Positions 1 through 5,864 of a stretch of DNA of 16,937 nt are shown in pieces. Source of the DNA: an uncultured Adlercreutzia sp. (GTDB taxonomy: Bacteria > Actinomycetota > Coriobacteriia > Coriobacteriales > Eggerthellaceae). Below the pieces are notes generated by a model. That model saw nothing but the letters and a program-made list of their open reading frames with translations. It had not been told where the DNA came from and made no database searches. Numbering within the stretch: position 1 is the stretch's first letter; each line of letters opens with the position of its first letter. A program made the position numbers and the translations under genes. The stretch is from positions 1 through 16,937 of the forward strand of contig CABSMC010000058.1 in NCBI GenBank assembly GCA_902478715.1, written 5' to 3'.

Positions 1-537
1 GTTCATGCGCTGCTCGATGCCGTTGTCGAAGTAGATGATCTTCGCGTCCTCGCCGCCCAGCTCGATGGCCACGTCGGTCTTTGGGATGAACGTCTCCACC
101 GCCGTCTTCGACGCGATGACCTCCTGCACGAAGGTGACATCGAGCCACTGGGACAGAAGCAGGCCGCCCGATCCGGTGATGGCGATGGTCATGGTCTCGT
201 TCGGATAGGCCGCGGCGGCCTCGCGCAGCACCTCCACGATGGTGGCGCGCACGTCGGCATGATGGCGGCGGTACACCGCCCACAGGATCTCGTTGTCGTT
301 GTCGAGCACCGCCAGCTTCACCGTGGTCGACCCCACGTCGATGCCGATGTGGAAGGGGCAGGCCGCCGCGGCGACACGGGAGGCAGCGGCGATCTCGGCG
401 GCGTCGGCGCGAGCCTCCTCCACCGTCGTGATGCGCGGCGCGCAGGAGGCGCACGCCGCGGGCGCCGGCTCCTTCACGGACGTGGACGCCTCGGTGATGA
501 TCTCGGTGTACTTGCTGCTCTTGGCATTCTTCTTCAT
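1..537 (-). CDS. Acyl-CoA dehydratase activase (BadF/BadG/BcrA/BcrD ATPase family), N-terminal part
   Basis: This is the first 179 codons of a gene that runs off the left edge. Activases of this family use ATP to drive one electron into 2-hydroxyacyl-CoA dehydratases or benzoyl-CoA reductases; long versions fuse activase modules to a dehydratase-like part. Visible here is an ASKHA phosphate-binding motif IGIDVGSTTVKL (residues 64-75), followed by TGSGG (121-125) and GGEDAK (161-166), all typical of the family. Before the ATPase fold is an unusual 60-residue extension containing a CASC motif (29-32). The ATG at 535-537 is preceded by a GGGAG ribosome site at good distance. It lies 15 bases after the TetR stop on the same strand, so the two are probably co-transcribed and the regulator may control this enzyme. 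The cluster-binding cysteines expected further on are outside the window. Family assignment is strong; the substrate is unknown. Confidence 0.88.
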   Translation of the reverse strand, partial: MKKNAKSSKYTEIITEASTSVKEPAPAACASCAPRITTVEEARADAAEIAAASRVAAAACPFHIGIDVGSTTVKLAVLDNDNEILWAVYRRHHADVRATIVEVLREAAAAYPNETMTIAITGSGGLLLSQWLDVTFVQEVIASKTAVETFIPKTDVAIELGGEDAKIIYFDNGIEQRMN

Positions 538-552
538 TGGCTTACTCCCAAC

Positions 553-1221
553 TTACAGCTCGATGGACTCGCCGGGCTTGATAAACAGAAGGCGCATGGC
601 GATGCGCGCCATAGTCTCGGAGGATTCGGGGCAGCCGCGCTCGATCCAGTGGGCGATGATCCCTAAATAGGCGGCGGCGTAGAAGGCGACGTAGTATTCC
701 ACGAAGACCGTAGGGTTGTCGCGGTATTTCTCATGCAAGATGTTCTGCACCAGGTTCTCGCAGACCGCCTCGCGCAGCCGCGGCCCGAAACGCACATCGC
801 CCCCGGGGCCGAGCACCGCGTGCAGAAAGTCGCTCTGCTCGCGCAGGTAGTCGAACAGCTCCACGAGGAACGGCAGCGGCCGGCCGGTCGCGCGGAAGGC
901 CAGCATATCCGCCAAGGTAATGGACTGCATGCGCTCCTGCAGGGCATCGAGGTCGGCCATGACCTCGTCCTCCAGCACGGCGAGCAGCCCGTCCTTGTCG
1001 CGGAAGTGGTTGTAGAAAGTGCCGCGGGACGTATCGGCCCGCTCGCATAAGTCGTTCACGGTGAGCGCATCGTAGCCGCGCTCCTCCATGAGCTCGACAA
1101 GGGCGCCGCGCAGGGCGCGCCTCGATTTCGCGATGCGCCGATCCTCGCAGGGAGCGGCCGGCGCGCAGGTTGCCGTGGCTATGACGGTCTCCTTCGTTCG
1201 GTTACGATGCAGCGGTCGCAT
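553..1221 (-). CDS. TetR/AcrR-family transcriptional regulator
   Basis: A 222-residue protein with a TetR N-terminal helix-turn-helix at about residues 29-77 (RRALRGALVELMEERGYDAL, then LCERADTSRGTFYNHFRDK). The C-terminal ligand/dimer domain resembles the TetR_C_8-like group (FYAAAYLGIIAHWIERG near residues 175-195). The start is uncertain. An upstream in-frame TTG at 1257 would be virtually leaderless, because the -10 hexamer at 1266-1271 places transcription start near 1258. The ATG at 1221 lacks a good ribosome site. An AAGGAG sits six bases before an in-frame ATA further in. I chose the ATG. It probably represses its own operon, which continues into the acyl-CoA dehydratase activase. The effector cannot be read from sequence. 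Confidence 0.88.
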   Translation of the reverse strand: MRPLHRNRTKETVIATATCAPAAPCEDRRIAKSRRALRGALVELMEERGYDALTVNDLCERADTSRGTFYNHFRDKDGLLAVLEDEVMADLDALQERMQSITLADMLAFRATGRPLPFLVELFDYLREQSDFLHAVLGPGGDVRFGPRLREAVCENLVQNILHEKYRDNPTVFVEYYVAFYAAAYLGIIAHWIERGCPESSETMARIAMRLLFIKPGESIEL

Positions 1222-1265
1222 TTCGACAGAACGGCCAAAAATGGACACGCTGTTCAATAGCTCGC

Positions 1266-1294
1266 ATTATAGAGAGCGCCGCCCTTTTCGGCAA
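1266..1294 (-). promoter_or_regulatory. Sigma-70-like promoter of the tetR-activase operon
   Basis: Reading the minus strand, TTGCCG (1289-1294) is followed after exactly 17 bases by a perfect TATAAT (1266-1271). Predicted transcription start is near 1258. It is the best consensus promoter in the window. No obvious palindromic TetR operator overlaps it. Confidence 0.75.
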
Positions 1295-1312
1295 CCCCCT
1301 CCTTCCCCTTCC

Positions 1313-1480
1313 ACCACCCTTCCAAAAACCTGGAGACTCCCCGTAGGGGCCGACCTTGGTCGGCCCTCCCGATCCGGATAGCCCACCATCGAAGCAAGGG
1401 GCGACCAAGGTCGCCCCCTACGGGGATTCCCCCTGCGACCAAGGTCGCCCCCCACAGTGGCGGCACCTTCCAAAAGCCTG
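1313..1480. repeat. Intergenic cluster of three short palindromic repeats
   Basis: The gap between tetR and the LytR-type gene (about 366 bases) contains no convincing gene. Three palindromes of one family lie here: GGGCCGACC-TT-GGTCGGCCC at 1347-1366, preceded by CCGTAG; GGGGCGACC-AA-GGTCGCCCC at 1398-1417, followed by CTACGG, so in inverse orientation; and a shorter GCGACC-AA-GGTCGC at 1435-1448. The cluster is bracketed by near-identical 15-mers, CCTTCCAAAAACCTG (1318-1332) and CCTTCCAAAAGCCTG (1466-1480), which may be ends of a composite repeat. The same family occurs inside genes at 13988-15663. Confidence 0.8.
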
Positions 1481-1587
1481 TTTTCTTGTCGAAGGCGGCC
1501 CGCAGTTGCTCTTTTCCTGGTATCTTGGGGTTTCGCATTCGTACCACCGCGTTTATCGAGGAGGCAGGCGCCTGCGCGCCGAACCCT

Positions 1588-2940
1588 ATGGCAAACAGAT
1601 ACGGCAAGCATTCCGCCCCGCTCAACTCCGGCACCTCGCGCCGGGGCGCCCACTCGGCGCCGCTCGGCTCCACGCAGGGACGCCGCGGTTCCCACTCCGC
1701 CCCCGTAACGAGCGCCGGCCGCAGCACCCGGAGCGCCCAGGCGGACGCTTCGCGCACGCCCCGCGCCTCCCGCGCCCGCTCCTCCTTCGAGGGCACCGGC
1801 TTCGCGCCGACCGCAAGTCCCGTTTCCGCCGCGGGCGGCTCCCAAAGCTTCGCCGCCGCGGACAGCCTGGCACGCGCCAAAGCGGCTCGCAAGAAGTCGC
1901 GCGGCAAGAAGATCGCTCTCGGCATCGCCGCGGCCCTCGTCGTCATCCTCGCCGGTGCCGGCACGGCGCTCGCGCTCTACCTGAACGGCATCAACGCCAC
2001 CATCCAAGGCGGTCTCGACGACGCCGAGTTCAAGGAGCTCGGCGAGCAGCTGGCCCCCGCCAAGGCCGACGGCTCCTATTACGTGGGCATCTTCGGCAGT
2101 GACGCCCGCAAGGGCGAGACGGCCAGCCGATCGGACGTGACCATGCTCGCCCGCATCGATCCCGACAAGGGCGTGGTCGATCTCATCTCGGTGCCCCGCG
2201 ACACCATGATCAATATCGAGGGTCACGGCACCCAGAAGATCAACGCCGCCTACGCCTTCGGCGGCCCCTCCGAGGCCGTGAAAACGCTCTCCACCTTTGC
2301 GGGCGTGCCCATCACCCACTATGTGGAGGTGCACTTCGAGGAGCTGAAGGACGTCGTGAACGAGCTCGGCGGCATTCAGGTGAACGTGCCCGAGAGCTTC
2401 TATTCCGACACGAGCGGCATCTCCCTTGAGGCCGGCGAGCAGACTCTCGACGGCGACCAGGCCCTCGCCTTCGCCCGCGAGCGCCACGCCACCCGCGCCG
2501 GCGACTTCTCCCGCGCCCAGGCCCAGCGCATGATCATCGAGGCCATCGTGGAGAAGGTGCTCTCGAAATCCATCACCGAGATCCCGGGCACCGTGGAGTC
2601 CCTCGCCCGTTGCGTGACCACCGACTATTCCGTGACCGATCTGGTGTCCCTCGCGCTCACCTTCAAGGACAAGGGGCTCACCATGTACTCGGCCGCCTGC
2701 CCCAGCTACACGCTGAACCAGGACGGCATCAGCTACGTGGGCACCCAGTACGCCGAGTGGCAGGACATGATGCGCCGGGTAGACGCAGGGCTTGATCCGA
2801 CCGACACCTCCGTGGAAATCCCCGAACCCCAGGCAAGCGATACCGAGCTGGGCGCCGCCACCAATGCCGCCTCGCCCGCCGAGTACCGCGACCTCATGGC
2901 CGACGCCCTCACCACCGACGACGTCGTGGATGTGGAGTAG
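1588..2940 (+). CDS. LytR-CpsA-Psr (LCP) family cell-wall glycopolymer ligase
   Basis: LCP proteins transfer lipid-linked glycopolymers onto peptidoglycan on the outer face of the membrane. The 450-residue product has a basic, Ser/Gly/Pro-rich cytoplasmic N-terminus with repeated HSAP words (about residues 8-50), one transmembrane segment (about 109-131, KIALGIAAALVVILAG), and an extracytoplasmic LCP domain (about 164-327). Conserved landmarks are FGSDAR, RSDVTM, SVPRDT, then LDGDQALAFARERHA and FSRAQAQRM; the Asp and Arg residues in these motifs bind the pyrophosphate and metal in characterised members. A weakly conserved acidic tail follows. The ATG at 1588 is chosen although its ribosome site is poor (GAGGAGG lies more than 20 bases upstream); in-frame TTG codons at 1486 and 1525 are alternatives. 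It is monocistronic, ending in a strong terminator. Confidence 0.9.
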   Translation: MANRYGKHSAPLNSGTSRRGAHSAPLGSTQGRRGSHSAPVTSAGRSTRSAQADASRTPRASRARSSFEGTGFAPTASPVSAAGGSQSFAAADSLARAKAARKKSRGKKIALGIAAALVVILAGAGTALALYLNGINATIQGGLDDAEFKELGEQLAPAKADGSYYVGIFGSDARKGETASRSDVTMLARIDPDKGVVDLISVPRDTMINIEGHGTQKINAAYAFGGPSEAVKTLSTFAGVPITHYVEVHFEELKDVVNELGGIQVNVPESFYSDTSGISLEAGEQTLDGDQALAFARERHATRAGDFSRAQAQRMIIEAIVEKVLSKSITEIPGTVESLARCVTTDYSVTDLVSLALTFKDKGLTMYSAACPSYTLNQDGISYVGTQYAEWQDMMRRVDAGLDPTDTSVEIPEPQASDTELGAATNAASPAEYRDLMADALTTDDVVDVE

Positions 2941-2964
2941 GCACGAATCCGCACCAGAAACGCC

Positions 2965-3001
2965 GAGCGGCCCGGACACTCGCCCGGGCCGCTCTTTTTT
3001 T
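2965..3001 (+). terminator. Rho-independent terminator of the LCP gene
   Basis: An 11-bp perfect stem, GAGCGGCCCGG (2965-2975) with CCGGGCCGCTC (2984-2994), an 8-base loop, then seven T residues (2995-3001). It lies 25 bases after the LCP stop. It sits between convergent genes and may also slow minus-strand transcripts, but the T run is only on the plus side. Confidence 0.92.
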
Positions 3002-3039
3002 GCAAGATCAAAGGCAACCGTCAAATAGCTGCCGAAAGT

Positions 3040-3471
3040 TCATTCATCTTCCTTCGCACGGGCGCGTTGGGCCAGACGCCACGCCGAGCCGAGATTGAGC
3101 GCCCCATGCACAACAAGAAGCGCGAGGAGCACCTTAGCGGAAGCAGCATGCAGCGGCCCCCAAAAGTAATAGCCCTCGGCATAAAAGCCAAAGGCAGGCA
3201 GAACTGTTCCCGATTCCATGAGACCCGACAGGACAGCAACTGCAACGGAAAGCACCAGCGCAGCATCGAGCAAAATTCGTCCCTTTGCTCGCCAGGCGCC
3301 CCGACTCGTCAAAAGGTGGCCGGCAAAATCAACATGCTGGGCCCCGTGCACAAGCAGGACCAACCCGATACCAAGCCCCAGCCACTCGTGCGCGCCAACG
3401 CCCGTCATCGCAGGCAGCGACACCACGATATACAAAACCAGCGCCAGCGCATCAACAACGAGCACTCTCAT
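3040..3471 (-). CDS. Small four-helix membrane protein, probable b-type cytochrome (DUF4405-like)
   Basis: A 143-residue integral membrane protein with four predicted helices (about 3-22, 27-47, 66-85, 107-127). Histidines lie in or near the helices: H28, H42, H46 and H52 on one pair, H108 and H122 on the last. Such spaced histidines are typical of haem b ligands in small quinol-linked cytochromes and of DUF4405-type proteins. Its ATG overlaps the TGA of the upstream anchored cytochrome-like gene (ATGA, 3468-3471), implying translational coupling and probably a physical complex. By position it is the last gene of the molybdoenzyme operon, and I infer that it passes electrons between quinone and the exported cytochrome. 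Haem binding is inferred only. Confidence 0.7.
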   Translation of the reverse strand: MRVLVVDALALVLYIVVSLPAMTGVGAHEWLGLGIGLVLLVHGAQHVDFAGHLLTSRGAWRAKGRILLDAALVLSVAVAVLSGLMESGTVLPAFGFYAEGYYFWGPLHAASAKVLLALLVVHGALNLGSAWRLAQRARAKEDE

Positions 3472-3830
3472 GAGCGTCCCACCTTCCGCACGATGCCAAC
3501 AAGCGCCACCACAAGGGCCACCGGCATAAGTATCCACAGGTTCAAGCTCGCATCCGATGCCTGGTGGTAGCGCGAGCCGAGGGTTTCCCAACCATGGCAC
3601 TCCACCGATGCGCAGGAAGCTTCCGGGCACGTCATCTCGTGCACGCCATCCGGCTCGGGCACGTCGTCGAAACCGTGGCAGCTTCCTGAAGCGCATCCCA
3701 CCACAGGACAGGGCGAAGTCTCCGTAATGGGTCGCACACTCAACGCCTCAGGCTGAACAAGCATCACAGCACCGACCGAGCAGACTGCGGCCAGCAGAAA
3801 CACCGCCGCCGTCACGGCGATCTTTTTCAT
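3468..3830 (-). CDS. Small membrane-anchored protein with two CX4CH motifs, putative dihaem cytochrome c
   Basis: A 120-residue protein with an N-terminal export signal (1-25), a short extracytoplasmic part, and a C-terminal anchor (about 97-114) followed by basic residues. The extracytoplasmic part carries two copies of C-P-X3-C-A-S-X2-C-H-G, at residues 41-53 and 68-80. Each contains a CX4CH motif (C46/C51/H52 and C73/C78/H79). CX4CH is a known variant haem c attachment motif, as in some hemes of Desulfovibrio cytochrome c3; a non-haem metal site is possible because every copy also has an extra upstream Cys. The start is well supported by AAGGAG five bases before the ATG. The gene follows nrfD by 112 bases and is coupled to the next gene by an ATGA overlap. 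Confidence 0.72.
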   Translation of the reverse strand: MKKIAVTAAVFLLAAVCSVGAVMLVQPEALSVRPITETSPCPVVGCASGSCHGFDDVPEPDGVHEMTCPEASCASVECHGWETLGSRYHQASDASLNLWILMPVALVVALVGIVRKVGRS

Positions 3831-3857
3831 AGGACTCCTTCCTCCTCCGAAAGAGAA

Positions 3858-3885
3858 GGGCCGCCCGCCCTGCGGCAGACGGCCC
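3858..3885 (-). terminator. GC-rich hairpin between nrfD-like gene and cytochrome pair (possible attenuator)
   Basis: GGGCCG (3858-3863) pairs with CGGCCC (3880-3885), with further partial pairing inside. On the minus strand it is followed by TTCTCTTT, a broken pyrimidine run rather than a proper T tract. It may reduce expression of the two downstream genes relative to the molybdoenzyme genes. Weak evidence. Confidence 0.35.
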
Positions 3886-3942
3886 GCATGTCAGAAAGAC
3901 GCAGGGCTGATTGGAGAGCTCGGCTCGCGTCCGCGCAACTGA

Positions 3943-5214
3943 CTACTTCTCGGAGGGACGCAACGGAAGAAACTTGAGCCCCAAGAAGAACACGAGGAAC
4001 CCAAGGGCCACGACGCCCAGCGTCACGCCCGCCTCCAGCGGCGTCGGCCAGTAGACGAGGTTCGCATAGGCATCGGCAAGCGTGCCATCGGCGTAGGTGA
4101 TGCTCATGGAATTCACTGCAGGTGCCATGTCGGCCAGGTTAGTGATTTGGAATCCGCCCACCAGCAGCTGAACGCGCTTGCAGAAGATGCCGGCGATAGC
4201 CAGCAACGAAGCCGTCACCAGAAGACCGTTGCGACGCAGGGCAGGAGTCAGGCAGATGACGGCGCACGCGACACAGCCGATGATCTCGAACCAGAAGTAG
4301 GGGGCCAGAGGACCTTGGGTCAGCATGGCCACTACCTCTACCCCTGCGCCACCCGGGAATCCTTCGGTAAGCAGATCACAGCCAAAGAAGTACAAATCCA
4401 CCAGCACAAAGGCTCCGAGCAGCTTGGCGAGACGCACGATGTTGTCTTGCTCCACGTTGAGGTAACCGGCACGGCGCAATCCAATGACAACAGCCATCAC
4501 GAGCGCCGTACCACACACCAGAGCGGAGGACACGAACCAAGGAGCCAGAAGGGCCGTATACCACATCTCGTGCCCCTGCTGAAGACTGAAGATCCAGGCA
4601 GTTACCGAATGGACGAGCACGGCGGTAACGAGAGCGATCACCGAGATGACGCGCAAGGCCACAGCGCTGACCTTGCCGCGCTCGGCCTGAATCTGGGCCC
4701 ACAGGTATACGCACGACAGGATGAGGTAGGTGGAAAGGACAATGATATCCCACATAAGCGGGCTGCCCAGATTGGAGTAAACGAACAGCTCCCACACGCG
4801 GAAGGGCTGGCCCATATCCACCACTACAAGACCGATGGCGACCACCGTGCAGGCGATGGATGAGAACACCGCCACTTTCGAGATACCGCCGAAGCCGCGG
4901 ATGCCGAGGGCCTTGGGCACCGACGAGATGATAAGACCGCCGGCCGACAGGCCCACGAAAAACATGAAGCCCGTGATGTAGAGGCCCCAGCTGTCGAGGT
5001 TGCGCATGGCGGTCTGCACCATGCCGCCCGACAGCTGCATAAACCACAGCACCAAGCCGACCACCATCACCACGGCGCTCACGCCGATGGCAACATTGAG
5101 AGCAGGACTCTTGACGGCCGTCGACGCGCGCTCACTAGCACGCCCTCGATCGCTGGACGCTGAGAAATCGAGGTCATCGCTGGCAAGGGCTCCACCCTGC
5201 ATATACTCGGACAT
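3943..5214 (-). CDS. NrfD/PsrC-family membrane anchor subunit of molybdopterin oxidoreductase
   Basis: A 423-residue polytopic protein with about ten hydrophobic segments between residues 39 and 415. NrfD-family subunits exchange electrons between menaquinol and the Fe-S subunit of the complex and usually carry no cofactor themselves. Family signature is seen in helix 2 (WGLYITGFMFFVGLSAGG, about 76-93) and in the helix-loop MGQPFRVWELF (about 139). An acidic, polar N-terminal extension of about 35 residues precedes helix 1. ATG at 5214 has GGGGAG seven bases upstream; an alternative ATG lies four codons on. It follows the Fe-S subunit stop by 17 bases, so it belongs to the same operon and presumably holds the catalytic dimer on the membrane. 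Confidence 0.9.
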   Translation of the reverse strand: MSEYMQGGALASDDLDFSASSDRGRASERASTAVKSPALNVAIGVSAVVMVVGLVLWFMQLSGGMVQTAMRNLDSWGLYITGFMFFVGLSAGGLIISSVPKALGIRGFGGISKVAVFSSIACTVVAIGLVVVDMGQPFRVWELFVYSNLGSPLMWDIIVLSTYLILSCVYLWAQIQAERGKVSAVALRVISVIALVTAVLVHSVTAWIFSLQQGHEMWYTALLAPWFVSSALVCGTALVMAVVIGLRRAGYLNVEQDNIVRLAKLLGAFVLVDLYFFGCDLLTEGFPGGAGVEVVAMLTQGPLAPYFWFEIIGCVACAVICLTPALRRNGLLVTASLLAIAGIFCKRVQLLVGGFQITNLADMAPAVNSMSITYADGTLADAYANLVYWPTPLEAGVTLGVVALGFLVFFLGLKFLPLRPSEK

Positions 5215-5231
5215 AATGTCACTCCCCTCTG

Positions 5232-5864
5232 CTAGACGAGATAGTAAGTTGAAGGCTCCGTGCCACGATCTTCCAAGAGCCGCTTGTGCGACCGTTCCGC
5301 AAGAAGACGGCTTACCTCAGAAGTCGGGTCATCTAAGTCGCCCCAAAAACGTGCTCGACCCACGCAAAGGTGCATGCAAGCCGGCTCAATGCCTTGAGAC
5401 GTGCGGTGGTAGCAGAACGTGCACTTCTCCACGACGTGCTGCTGATGTTCGGGCGCATCCTTGCTGCCCATGGCATAGTCCATGTGGAATACGGGCTCTT
5501 CCCAGTTGAAAGAACGCACACCGTTGTAAGGGCAAGCACTCATGCACATGCGGCAGCCGATGCACTTGTCGTAATCCTGGCGCACCACTCCCGTTTCGGG
5601 ATCCTTGTAGGTCGCTCCCACCGGGCATACCTTCACGCAGGCGGGGTTCTCGCAATGCTGGCAGGCGACGGGGATATAGCCGAACTGCAAATTGTCAGGA
5701 TACGAGCCGCCCACCATGTCGAACCCCATCTCGCCACCGTTATCGGTGAAGATGCGGTTCCACCATACATCGTTGGGCAAGTTGTTCTCCGTTTTGCACG
5801 CCATGGCACATACGTGGCAGCCAATGCACTTCTTGGTGTCGATCACCATTCCATAACGGGTCAT
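5232..5864 (-). CDS. DmsB/NrfC-like electron-transfer subunit with four [4Fe-4S] clusters
   Basis: This 210-residue ferredoxin-type subunit has exactly the 16 cysteines needed for four [4Fe-4S] sites: C13/C16/C19/C23, C68/C71/C76/C80, C101/C104/C107/C111 and C148/C151/C163/C167. The order and spacing match DmsB, PsrB and related subunits, which relay electrons between the NrfD anchor and the molybdopterin subunit. There is no signal peptide, so it is presumably exported folded with the Tat-signal-bearing partner. The ATG abuts the TAA of the catalytic gene with no gap and has AGGTGA upstream. Length is normal for the family. Confidence 0.95.
   Translation of the reverse strand: MTRYGMVIDTKKCIGCHVCAMACKTENNLPNDVWWNRIFTDNGGEMGFDMVGGSYPDNLQFGYIPVACQHCENPACVKVCPVGATYKDPETGVVRQDYDKCIGCRMCMSACPYNGVRSFNWEEPVFHMDYAMGSKDAPEHQQHVVEKCTFCYHRTSQGIEPACMHLCVGRARFWGDLDDPTSEVSRLLAERSHKRLLEDRGTEPSTYYLV

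Noticed and set aside
1341..1452. The short palindromic repeats as a CRISPR array
   Set aside because: Orientation alternates, spacing is irregular, arms vary in sequence, and there are no cas genes.
1267..3024. A long minus-strand open frame across the LCP gene
   Set aside because: It is antisense to a well-conserved LCP domain, rich in Gly/Ala/His as expected of a high-GC shadow frame, and has no recognisable domain.
3468..3830. Lipoprotein signal at the Cys17 of the anchored cytochrome-like protein
   Set aside because: The residue before Cys17 is Val, not Gly, Ala or Ser, and a C-terminal membrane anchor is already present.
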